Origin: CALNYS01 sp942490855 | Lineage (GTDB): Bacteria > Planctomycetota > Phycisphaerae > Phycisphaerales > UBA1924 | DNA: 64,000 bases | Direction of reading: 5' to 3' | NCBI GenBank assembly: GCA_942490855.1 | Contig: CALNYS010000001.1 | Location: 62,001 to 126,000 of the forward strand | In this document: one piece after another, positions 43,852 through 52,149 of the stretch | Position numbering within the stretch: the first letter of the stretch is position 1 | Layout: each line of letters opens with the position of its first letter | Notes under the pieces: model-generated | Seen by the model: the letters and a program-made list of their open reading frames with translations, nothing else | Database searches by the model: none | Told to the model about the DNA's origin: nothing | Translations under genes and position numbers: made by a program

Positions 43852-45135
43852 ATGCCGGTCTTTACCTACGAAGCGTTGGACGCCACGGGCAAGCCCACCA
43901 AGGGCGATGTCGAGGCGTCGAGCAACCAGGAAGCGATCCAGCAGCTCAAGCTCAAGGGCTTCTACCCCACCACTGTCAAAGAACAGAAGGGGAAGAAGTC
44001 CGGCGCCAAGAAGAAGGCGCCCGCGGCGTCGGCCAAGAAGAAAAAGAAGGGCGGCGGGCTCTCCTTCGGCGGCGTCGGCGCGAAGCAGAAGACGCTGTTC
44101 ACGCGTCAGCTCTCGACGCTCCAGGACGCCGGCCTCCCGCTGCTGCGCTCGCTGCAGATCCTCGAGGGGCAGCTCAAGCCCTGCAAGCTCAAAGCCGTGC
44201 TGGGCGACATCACCGAGAGCGTCGAGGGCGGGTCGAGCCTGTCTGAATCGATGGCCAAGCACCCGAAGGTGTTCGACAAGCTCTACACCAAGATGGTCGC
44301 CGCCGGCGAGGCGGGCGGCGTGCTGGACATCATCCTCCAGCGCCTCTCGGAGTTCATGGAGAAGGCCGAGTCGCTCAAGCGCAAGGTCATCGGCGCGCTG
44401 ATCTACCCCGCGGTCGTCATCTTCGTCGCGCTGCTGATCCTCACGGGCATCATGGTGCTCATCATCCCGCAGTTCGTGGAGATCTTCACGGACTTCGGCG
44501 TCGAGCTCCCGTCCCTGACGCTCTTCCTCATGCACACCTCCGACTGGATGGTCGGCAAGCTCAGCGACGACCAGCCCGTCCCCGGCGCCTTCATCGTGCT
44601 GGGCTCGCCCGTCATCATCTTCTTCCTCTTCAAGATCGTGCGCAAGACGCCCCCGGGGCGCGCCGTGATCGACTGGCTCACCCTCAAGGCGCCGGTCTTC
44701 GGCAACCTGATCCGCAAAACCGTCATCGCGCGGTTCACCCGAACGCTCGGCACGCTGATCAGCGCCGGCGTCCCCATCCTCGAAGCGATCAACATCACCA
44801 AGGAAACCTCGGGCAACTGGGTGTACGAGCGGGCGCTGGGCAAGGTGCACGACTCCATCCGCGAGGGCGAGAGTTTCGCCGGCCCGCTGCGCGAGACAAA
44901 GGTCTGCGACGCGCTGGTCGTCAACATGATCGACGTGGGTGAAGAGACGGGCGACCTCGACAAGATGCTGATGAAGATCGCCGACAACTACGACGAGGAG
45001 GTCGACGTCGCCGTCGGCTCGCTCGTGCAGCTCATCGAACCGCTGATGGTCGTCGTCCTCGGCGGCATGGTCGGCACGATCGTCGTCGCGATGTTCCTCC
45101 CGATGGTCAAGATGATCGAGAGCCTCTCAGGATGA
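43852..45135 (+). CDS. pilC: Inner-membrane platform protein PilC/GspF
   Basis: Polytopic inner-membrane protein (427 residues) that anchors the assembly ATPase to pilin handling. It has two repeated GspF domains (Q-L-S-T-L-Q-D-A-G-L-P-L-L-R-S-L and R-T-L-G-T-L-I-S-A-G-V-P-I-L-E-A-I). Three hydrophobic segments lie at about 180-207, 240-262 and 393-421. A Lys/Ala-rich linker with a run of Lys (about residues 45-75) precedes domain 1, longer than in typical GspF. The stop overlaps the next gene by 4 nt (ATGA). Confidence 0.94.
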   Translation: MPVFTYEALDATGKPTKGDVEASSNQEAIQQLKLKGFYPTTVKEQKGKKSGAKKKAPAASAKKKKKGGGLSFGGVGAKQKTLFTRQLSTLQDAGLPLLRSLQILEGQLKPCKLKAVLGDITESVEGGSSLSESMAKHPKVFDKLYTKMVAAGEAGGVLDIILQRLSEFMEKAESLKRKVIGALIYPAVVIFVALLILTGIMVLIIPQFVEIFTDFGVELPSLTLFLMHTSDWMVGKLSDDQPVPGAFIVLGSPVIIFFLFKIVRKTPPGRAVIDWLTLKAPVFGNLIRKTVIARFTRTLGTLISAGVPILEAINITKETSGNWVYERALGKVHDSIREGESFAGPLRETKVCDALVVNMIDVGEETGDLDKMLMKIADNYDEEVDVAVGSLVQLIEPLMVVVLGGMVGTIVVAMFLPMVKMIESLSG

Positions 45136-46118
45136 GCGCCGCACGCCACACATCCCGCGCGTTCACGCTCATCGAACTGATCGTTGTCGTCGTGATCATC
45201 GCGATCCTGATCGGCATCGCGGCCCCGGCGTTCCTCGCGGTCCGGCGCGGCGCCGCGCGCACCGCTACGGAGTCGCAGCTCCAGTCGATGGCCAGCGCGA
45301 TCGATCAGTTCAAGACCGACTTCGGGTACCTCCCGCTGCTGATCCTCGACGACCCCGAGGTCGAGCGCACGGACCCCGACTGGTGCACGGCGCTCGCGTC
45401 GCGCGACGACGCGATCGACAAGCTCGAGGCCGAGCGCTACCACAGCATCTACAGCCTCCCCGTCTATCTCCTGGGCCTCGGCGCGCTCAGCCCCGACCCC
45501 ACCTCGAACAACCCGGACCGTCACGACGGGCACGGCGGGGCGGGGTTCCGCGACCCCGGGCCCGACCGCGCCTGGGGCGGCGCCCGCGAGCGCACGACGG
45601 ACACCCACCGCGTCGTCGCGTCCGGTCAGATCTACACGCCCTACGTCGACTACGCCGACACCGACCGCGTCCGGAGCGCCAGCACCGACCTCGGCGATTT
45701 CCCCGAGGATACCTCCCTCGACGCCGACGAGCCCGATGCGCCGTGGCGTTCCATGTCGGTCATCCTCGACGGGTGGGGGACCGCGATCCGCTACTACCGC
45801 AACTGGCCGACGCGCCCCGCGAGCGGGACGCCCGGCGCGACGCTGCTCGACGCGCCGGCCGAGCTCGTCGACCCCGACGCGCTCGCCGAGGCGCCGGAGA
45901 ACGCCAACGAGTTCGACGCCTCGCGCGACGTGGATCTCGCCCGCGCCGAGTACGCGCTCCTGTCGGCCGGGGCCGACCGGATCTTCGTCTCGCGCGAGTT
46001 CGCCAAGCAGGGACCCTCTGCCGAGGGCACCGTCGAAGACTTCCTCATGAAAGAGGCCCGCGAGCGCCGCCGGCTCCTGCGCGAGGGCATGGACGACAAC
46101 ATAAGGGTGGTCCGATGA
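45132..46118 (+). CDS. Major-pseudopilin-type protein (GspG-like), enlarged
   Basis: Prepilin of 328 residues. The N-terminus is MSAARHTSRAFTLIELIVVVVIIAILIGIAAPAF, cut between Ala and Phe, with Glu5 present. The following helix and G-N-x-x-x region are GspG-like (A-T-E-S-Q-L-Q-S-M-A-S-A-I-D-Q-F-K-T-D-F-G-Y-L-P). Classical GspG is about 140 residues, so the C-terminal domain is over twice the usual size. It is coupled by 4-nt overlaps both to pilC before and to the next pseudopilin after. Confidence 0.85.
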   Translation: MSAARHTSRAFTLIELIVVVVIIAILIGIAAPAFLAVRRGAARTATESQLQSMASAIDQFKTDFGYLPLLILDDPEVERTDPDWCTALASRDDAIDKLEAERYHSIYSLPVYLLGLGALSPDPTSNNPDRHDGHGGAGFRDPGPDRAWGGARERTTDTHRVVASGQIYTPYVDYADTDRVRSASTDLGDFPEDTSLDADEPDAPWRSMSVILDGWGTAIRYYRNWPTRPASGTPGATLLDAPAELVDPDALAEAPENANEFDASRDVDLARAEYALLSAGADRIFVSREFAKQGPSAEGTVEDFLMKEARERRRLLREGMDDNIRVVR

Positions 46119-46915
46119 GACGCACACGCCAGACATTCCGGCGCGGCTTCACGCTGCTCGAGCTGCTCGTCGTCATCGTGATCATCGCGATCCTCACCGG
46201 CATCATCGCCGGCGCGGGCGTCGCGGTGCTGGGCAACCGCAGCGTCAAGCTGACGGAGGACGTCCTGCGCACGCTCGACCGCGCGCTCTCGGACTACATG
46301 ACCTCCAACGGGGACGCGCCCCCCGCGTGGAACGTCGCGCTCTACGAGAACGTCCCCGGGACCGCGTACCACGCGATCGCCGGCGGCGACAATGAGCGGA
46401 TGAACAACGATGCGTGGGCGACGCTCAACTCGCGCGAGTACCCGCGTCACCCGGACGCCGCGGTCTTCCTGCGCGCGGCGCAGGGCTTCGGCGCCGTCGA
46501 CTCCATCCTCAGCGGCCTCGGCGAGCGCTGGCTCTTCCCCACGCCCCAGACCGACGCGCCCCTCACCAAGCCCAACGCGCTCGACGCGTCCCCGTCGGTG
46601 CTCGATTCCTGGTCGGACGCCAGCTCGTGGGCCTCGCCGTGGCCCGTGCTCGGCGGCGGCGTCACGCCCATCTACTACGTGCACCCGAGCAACGAGCTCG
46701 CCCAGCGCCTCTACGGGCGCTGCGTGAACGGGCGTCCGTACTTCTTCAGCGCGGGCGCCGACCGGAAGTACGGCTCGACCACGCACGAGACGACCGACGG
46801 GTCGGTCGACGACATGCGTGCCATCGACGCGGAGATGTCCCTGAAGGACAACGTCTACTCCTACGTCCCCGGCGCCGCGGACCTGACCGCCAACTTCCGG
46901 GCGAACACACGATGA
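46115..46915 (+). CDS. Pseudopilin, GspG/GspH-like
   Basis: Prepilin of 266 residues. The N-terminus is RRGFTLLELLVVIVIIAILTGI, with the canonical Gly before the cut and Glu5. Then comes an Ala/Gly-rich helix and D-R-A-L-S-D-Y-M-T-S-N-G-D-A-P-P, similar to the GspG turn. The globular domain is large for the family and Trp/Pro-rich. It is the only prepilin of the operon with Gly at -1; overlaps of 4 nt on both sides give translational coupling. Confidence 0.82.
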   Translation: MRRTRQTFRRGFTLLELLVVIVIIAILTGIIAGAGVAVLGNRSVKLTEDVLRTLDRALSDYMTSNGDAPPAWNVALYENVPGTAYHAIAGGDNERMNNDAWATLNSREYPRHPDAAVFLRAAQGFGAVDSILSGLGERWLFPTPQTDAPLTKPNALDASPSVLDSWSDASSWASPWPVLGGGVTPIYYVHPSNELAQRLYGRCVNGRPYFFSAGADRKYGSTTHETTDGSVDDMRAIDAEMSLKDNVYSYVPGAADLTANFRANTR

Positions 46916-48234
46916 GCCGCCCCCGTCGCCATCTCGCCCGCGCCTTCTCGCTCTTCGAGCTGCTGATCGTTGTCGGCATCATCGTGATCCTGCTGGCGAT
47001 CATCGCGCCCAGCGTCGCGGAGCTCGTGAAGTCCAACAACTACAGCGCCGCGGTCAACCAGCTCTCGGGCACGCTCGAGGCGGCGCGCCAGCGCGCGATC
47101 TCCCGCGGCAAGCAGACCGCAGTCGCGGTGCTCTTTGACGTCGGCTCGCAGCGCTGCAGCCTCGTCATCCTCGAAGAGACCAGCAACCGCGGCGAGCTCG
47201 CCCGCGGCGCGAGGCCGGCCGGGCAGTTCGCAACCGTCTTCCAGCCCGTCAAGAGCTCGACGCCCGTCCTCCTCCCCGAGGGCGTGATGGTCTTCGGCGT
47301 CAGCTCGAACCACATCCTCCCCGACGGCGACAGCGCGCAGGAGCGCATCGACAGCCTCTTTAACGGCATGGCCGAGTTCCAGGACCAGGCGATCACCGAG
47401 ATCGAACGCCTCACCGACGACGAACGCAACGTCCTGACCACCGCGTGGTACGCCGGCGCGATCATCCGCAACGAGGACGACACGGCGATCGTGAACCCGT
47501 GGCTCGCCCCGCGCAACGACCCGCGCGTCTACCTCGACGCCGTCATCGGCGGGCGGGATCTCGAACGCCCCCTCAAGTCTCCCGACCAGGTGCCCATCGC
47601 CGACATCTGGAACGCCGTCCGCGACGACGTCATCGAGACGCCCGGCTTCGAGTCAACCCGCGAAGACGCCATCGCGTACGTCCGCCACGCGCAGTCGTTC
47701 ATGATCCGCTTCTCGAGCACCGGCAGCGTGCTCGCGGCCGACGCCGACCTCGACGAGGACGCGCAGACCCGCTACTCGTACCTCGAGTACGACGCCGTGC
47801 CTGTCGCCGCCGGCGCGAGCGTTCCCGACGAGATGGTCGGCATCCCCTACGACAGCCCCACGCGCTTCGACCCCGAGACGCTGCCGCGCGACCGCTCGAA
47901 CCTCTTCGAGGACCCGCCCCCGACCTTCGGCTACACCAGCGCCGACGCCAACCCCGAGGTCATCCTGCGCGCGGCGACCCGTCTCGCGGTCGTCGATCTC
48001 CAGGACCTCCAGCGCGGCACCAGCATCGCGCGCCCCTGGGCGCTCCACCCTGCCCTGACCGACCCTGATTACCAGGCGCCATGGCCCGACGACTACGTCC
48101 ACGGCGACGAGCGGCCCATCAGCAACACGGACGAAGAACTCGACACGCTCGTGCGCGACATGAGCGACTGGATCGACCGCAACGCCGTGATCATCGATTT
48201 CAGCCGCCACGCCGGGCGGGTGCTGCGGAGGTAA
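46912..48234 (+). CDS. Minor pseudopilin, GspH-like, enlarged
   Basis: Prepilin of 440 residues. The signal is ARAFSLFELLIVVGIIVILLAIIAPSV, with Ala at -1 and Glu5 present. It is followed by A-V-N-Q-L-S-G-T-L-E-A-A-R-Q-R-A-I-S-R-G-K-Q-T-A-V-A-V, the GspH/FimT signature. Classical GspH is 160-200 residues; a long extra C-terminal region is present. Position after two GspG-like genes and before GspI/J-like genes is the standard gspG-H-I-J-K order. It follows the previous gene with a 4-nt overlap. Confidence 0.85.
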   Translation: MSRPRRHLARAFSLFELLIVVGIIVILLAIIAPSVAELVKSNNYSAAVNQLSGTLEAARQRAISRGKQTAVAVLFDVGSQRCSLVILEETSNRGELARGARPAGQFATVFQPVKSSTPVLLPEGVMVFGVSSNHILPDGDSAQERIDSLFNGMAEFQDQAITEIERLTDDERNVLTTAWYAGAIIRNEDDTAIVNPWLAPRNDPRVYLDAVIGGRDLERPLKSPDQVPIADIWNAVRDDVIETPGFESTREDAIAYVRHAQSFMIRFSSTGSVLAADADLDEDAQTRYSYLEYDAVPVAAGASVPDEMVGIPYDSPTRFDPETLPRDRSNLFEDPPPTFGYTSADANPEVILRAATRLAVVDLQDLQRGTSIARPWALHPALTDPDYQAPWPDDYVHGDERPISNTDEELDTLVRDMSDWIDRNAVIIDFSRHAGRVLRR

Positions 48235-48237
48235 CCC

Positions 48238-49899
48238 ATGAGACGCGCCTTTACCCTCATCGAGATCCTGATCTCCGCCAGCGTCCTCGGGCTCGGCGTG
48301 CTGGGCATCGCCACGCTCTTTGCCGGGGCCGCCCGCCAGCAGCAGATCGCCGCGGAGCAGACCGACGCCGAGCGCGCCGCCCGCAACATCGACGCGATGA
48401 TCGGGCGGCGCTTCGACCGCTTCGCCGGCGGCTCTTTCGACGAGAGCGCCGCCCTCTCCGGGCCCCCGCTCTTTGCCCTCGGGCAGTGGCACCCCGTCGC
48501 CTCGATCCCCTACGGCGGCATCGCCCCCGGGCGCCTCCGCGGCGCGCTCTCGCTCGATATGTCCGACAACGGCATCGTCGACCAGAGCGCCTTCGGCGTC
48601 CGCGCCCCGCAGGACTTCCTCCTCTACTCGCTCAACGGCGGGATCCTCATCGAGGACTGGGGCTCCGGCTTCACGCCCCCCGGGAGCATCTGGACCGCCG
48701 CGCAGCAGTCCCGCCCGACCAACGCCGCTCCCGGCGGGCAGTACGACCTGGGCCGCCTGCGCAACGCGGCGATCGACGGCGCGAGCGTCTTCCTCGAACG
48801 TATCCCCGGCGGGCGATTCCAGCCCGACCTGACGGTGCGCCTCGAGGTCTACCGCGAGGTCTACAACGACATGTTCTCGCAGACCGAGGGGCTCGCGCGC
48901 TCCGCGTCCGACGACCGCGAGTTCACCTTCCGCGACGTCACCGACGTCTCCTCGCAGCAGGCGCCCCCCGACCTGTGGCCCGAGTACGAGCCCGGCGCCA
49001 ACAGCAGCCGGATCGTGCTCGTGGACGCGGCCGAGGCCTCGCCCGGCGCCGGCCCCTCGCGTGTGTACCTCGAGGTCCAGGCGCCCGACAGCAGCGACCC
49101 GCCCTACGCGTTCCTCGGCAACGGCACGACGATCCACATGCGCGACTCGGCGCCCAACGGCGACCGCTTCGTCATCGGGCGCATCGTCCTCGAGAACGCG
49201 CAGGTCCGCGACGATCGCCTGCTCTCCTTCGACGAGCGCATCGCGTACACACCCGACCCGTCCTTCCCCGGCGGGAAGCGCCCGACCAGCGGCGTCGCGC
49301 TCCTCTTCAAGCGGGGCGCGCAGACCGACCAGCTCCTCTCCATCTCCTACACGATGGAGCCCCTCGGGCGCCTCGACTTCGACCCGTCCTCCAACGACCT
49401 CCCCTTCGTCCCGCCCGACACCTACGAGCGCCTCTACGACACGAGCCCGGACGACCCCTCGCAGTACGGCCTGCTCTCGCAGGTCGAGCTCGAGCTGGCG
49501 TACGACCCCGCGCTCGAGAACTACCTCGTGCGCGCAGACGTCGCGGACGAGTGGGCGATCCAGAAGGGGCAGATCATCGTCATCGCCTCGCGCAACACCC
49601 CCGTGAGCGCGACGGGCGCGCCGCGTCCGAGCGACTTCGACGACGCCGGCGCCGTGTCCCCGCTCACGATCCTCACCACCCGGCGCGACACCGGCACGGG
49701 CATGCTCGAAGGCGTGCTGAGCGCGCCGCCCTACCGCGAAGGCTTCGAGCCCATGCTCGAGGACTTCGACTCCACGCAGACCGTCTGGGCGTGGGCGATG
49801 CGCGACGTCGTCCGCAGCGCCCCGGGCGCGCCCCTCGACGTCGACTGGCGCATCCGCCCGACCGGCGCCCGCGTCATCACCTTCGGAGCCAACCGATGA
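48238..49899 (+). CDS. Minor pseudopilin, GspI/PilV-like, enlarged
   Basis: Prepilin of 553 residues. The signal is MRRAFTLIEILISASVLGLGVLGIATLFAG, with Ala at -1, Glu5, and the L-G-V-L-G region of PilV/GspI proteins. Classical GspI is about 125 residues, so the body is about four times larger. It begins 3 nt after the preceding stop and overlaps the next gene by 4 nt. The globular part is rich in Asp, Pro and aromatic residues, with no named domain. Confidence 0.82.
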   Translation: MRRAFTLIEILISASVLGLGVLGIATLFAGAARQQQIAAEQTDAERAARNIDAMIGRRFDRFAGGSFDESAALSGPPLFALGQWHPVASIPYGGIAPGRLRGALSLDMSDNGIVDQSAFGVRAPQDFLLYSLNGGILIEDWGSGFTPPGSIWTAAQQSRPTNAAPGGQYDLGRLRNAAIDGASVFLERIPGGRFQPDLTVRLEVYREVYNDMFSQTEGLARSASDDREFTFRDVTDVSSQQAPPDLWPEYEPGANSSRIVLVDAAEASPGAGPSRVYLEVQAPDSSDPPYAFLGNGTTIHMRDSAPNGDRFVIGRIVLENAQVRDDRLLSFDERIAYTPDPSFPGGKRPTSGVALLFKRGAQTDQLLSISYTMEPLGRLDFDPSSNDLPFVPPDTYERLYDTSPDDPSQYGLLSQVELELAYDPALENYLVRADVADEWAIQKGQIIVIASRNTPVSATGAPRPSDFDDAGAVSPLTILTTRRDTGTGMLEGVLSAPPYREGFEPMLEDFDSTQTVWAWAMRDVVRSAPGAPLDVDWRIRPTGARVITFGANR

Positions 49900-52106
49900 T
49901 CGCCCGCGTTCCCCGTACCGTGCGCCGCGCGTTCACGCTCGCCGAGATGGTCGTCGTCGTCGCGCTCATCGCGATCCTCACCGTCGGCATCGGGCGCCTC
50001 TTCGCCGGCGTCTCGGACGCCGTCGGGCGCGGGCTCGCCGCGAGCGAGCTCGATTCGACCGCCCGCGCCATCGAAGAAGCCATCCGGCGCGACTTTGCGC
50101 GCGTCAACCTCATGCAGTCCGAGGACACCTTCCTCGTCATCCGCGCCGTCGAGCTCGGCGGCGACCCCGAACGCCCCATCTACCTCACCCCCGAGGACCG
50201 CCAGGCCGACGTCCTCGCGCGCATCGACCCCTACGACCCCGGCAGCACCGCCATCCACACCCGTCTCGACGAGATGGCGTTCCTCGCCGCGGGCAACGGC
50301 GCCGACCAGTTCCGCTCCCAGCAGGACGACGGCTTCTTCACCGTCACCCCGCCCAAGGCCGACGGCGCGCGCATCTACTACGGGCACGGGCTGCGCCCGC
50401 GCTTCGACCCCGACTGGCCGCTCCCCGACCCGCCGCCGGCCGACGCGAACACCGACCCCCTCCGCCAGTTCGTCTCCGACGGCTGGTTCGGCTCCCGCGC
50501 CGGAGACGATGAGCGCAGCTACCTCCCCGGCGGGCGCATCAGCGGGCGCAACGAGTACGCCTCCGACTGGGTGCTCGCCCGTCAGGCCCTGCTCCTGCTC
50601 GGCCCCCAGGCGACCGGGCAGCGCCCCGATCTCTACAGCAGCGCGCCGCCCTACGGCTACAACCGCGAGTACGCGCCGTACATCCGCGACCTCGAGACCC
50701 TCACCCGCTTCTGGGACCAGCACCTCACCGACGCCCCCACGGGCGCCGAGATGTTCGCGTGGCCCGGCCCCGTGAACCCCGCGGTGAGCTTCGACACGAT
50801 CCCGCGCCCCGACCCGCGCCTGATCTCCCACGGGCGCGTGGACGTCTGTGCGCAGGGGCTCATCGGCGTCAAGAACTGGCTCGAAGGCGAGAGCGCGGTC
50901 TGGGACTCCGCCGCCGGCTTCTCCGAGAGCGCCGTCCCCTACGCCTCGCGCGAGGGCGACCGCGACTCGAGCGCCTACGGCGTGAGCCCCTCACCGTCGG
51001 TGCGCTACGACGACTTCCCCCGCTACGACCTCAGCGAGAGCGACCTCCGCGACGCCAACGACGCCTACAGCGTCCAGGCGTGGCTGTGGCGGCGCGCCGC
51101 CGACCCCGACGTCTCGCCCAACATCGATTCGTCCGTCACACCCTTCACCGTCGGGTCCAACGGCAACCCCCTCGACGACCTCGCCTACAACTACCTCGGC
51201 GTGCGCTCCGCGATCGCCGGCGTGCTCACCCGCCCGCTCGTCGAACCCGCCCCCTCGACCGAGTCCCGCGAAGACCCGCAGTCCCTCACCAGCCCCGCGG
51301 AGCGCCTGCGCTACGCGCAGGAGCACGACGCGGCGATGGACACCCACGCCGTCCTCGCCCCGCGCTGCAGCCGTTTCGAGATCGCCTGGTCCGACGGCTC
51401 CATGTGGGACCGCGACGTCGACTTCGACGGCGACGGGGTCTTCGACGTCCGCGCCGGCGACGTGGTCTGGTTCGATCCCTCGCGCCTCGACCCGACCAAT
51501 GAAGAGAACAACGACGTCGCCCAGCGCATGACCTACGAGAACCTCTGGTCCCGCTACGGGTACGACCCCGCCGGCGCCGTCCTCTCCACCGAGATCCGCT
51601 GGAACACCGCCTACACCGACCCCAACGCCCTCGACCTCGACGACATCCGCGGGCCCCTCGGCGACCACGACGGCGTGGAGCTCAACCTCGCGCCGGAGGT
51701 CGGGTTCGGCGACTCCACGTTCTTCGACACCACCAGCACGTTCGCCAACGCGGGCGTCTCGCCCATCGGGCGCCGACTGTGGGTCAAGACCGCCGACGAC
51801 ATCACCACCGACGACGGGCCCTCCGGCGTCAACCTCCCGTACTACAACCCCGACCTCTCGGGCGGCGTCCCCAGCGATGACGCCTGGCCCGACTCCATGC
51901 CCACCGGCCCCAGCAACGACATGTCCGAGTACATGGCCGTCTGGCCCTTCCGCGTGCCCACGTCCTTCGGGGAGTGGGGCGAGGCGTTCGAGAAGAACGT
52001 CTGGATCCGCGTGCGGTTCACCCTCCACGACCCACTGGGGCGCATCGACGAGGGACGCGACTACGAAGTCATCGTCCACCTGCACCCCCGCGACGAACAC
52101 GGCTGA
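49896..52106 (+). CDS. Minor pseudopilin, GspJ-like, enlarged
   Basis: Prepilin of 736 residues. The signal is RRAFTLAEMVVVVALIAILTVGIGRLFAG, with Ala at -1 and Glu5. It is followed by S-E-L-D-S-T-A-R-A-I-E-E-A-I-R-R-D-F-A-R-V-N, the GspJ/PilW-type helix. Classical GspJ is about 200 residues. The large C-terminal part carries Asp-rich loops (D-V-D-F-D-G-D-G-V-F-D-V-R-A-G-D) resembling calcium sites. Its start overlaps the previous stop by 4 nt; the GspK-like gene begins 43 nt after its end. Confidence 0.82.
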   Translation: MIARVPRTVRRAFTLAEMVVVVALIAILTVGIGRLFAGVSDAVGRGLAASELDSTARAIEEAIRRDFARVNLMQSEDTFLVIRAVELGGDPERPIYLTPEDRQADVLARIDPYDPGSTAIHTRLDEMAFLAAGNGADQFRSQQDDGFFTVTPPKADGARIYYGHGLRPRFDPDWPLPDPPPADANTDPLRQFVSDGWFGSRAGDDERSYLPGGRISGRNEYASDWVLARQALLLLGPQATGQRPDLYSSAPPYGYNREYAPYIRDLETLTRFWDQHLTDAPTGAEMFAWPGPVNPAVSFDTIPRPDPRLISHGRVDVCAQGLIGVKNWLEGESAVWDSAAGFSESAVPYASREGDRDSSAYGVSPSPSVRYDDFPRYDLSESDLRDANDAYSVQAWLWRRAADPDVSPNIDSSVTPFTVGSNGNPLDDLAYNYLGVRSAIAGVLTRPLVEPAPSTESREDPQSLTSPAERLRYAQEHDAAMDTHAVLAPRCSRFEIAWSDGSMWDRDVDFDGDGVFDVRAGDVVWFDPSRLDPTNEENNDVAQRMTYENLWSRYGYDPAGAVLSTEIRWNTAYTDPNALDLDDIRGPLGDHDGVELNLAPEVGFGDSTFFDTTSTFANAGVSPIGRRLWVKTADDITTDDGPSGVNLPYYNPDLSGGVPSDDAWPDSMPTGPSNDMSEYMAVWPFRVPTSFGEWGEAFEKNVWIRVRFTLHDPLGRIDEGRDYEVIVHLHPRDEHG

Positions 52107-52149
52107 TTCCCGGCGGCCCTCTCTCGCGTTCCTCGAAAGGAGCGACGCT

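Noticed and set aside
41995..44850. Minus-strand frame of 951 codons opposite pilB and pilC
   Set aside because: Arg/Leu/His/Asp-rich shadow of third-codon GC bias; the plus-strand genes have complete family motifs.
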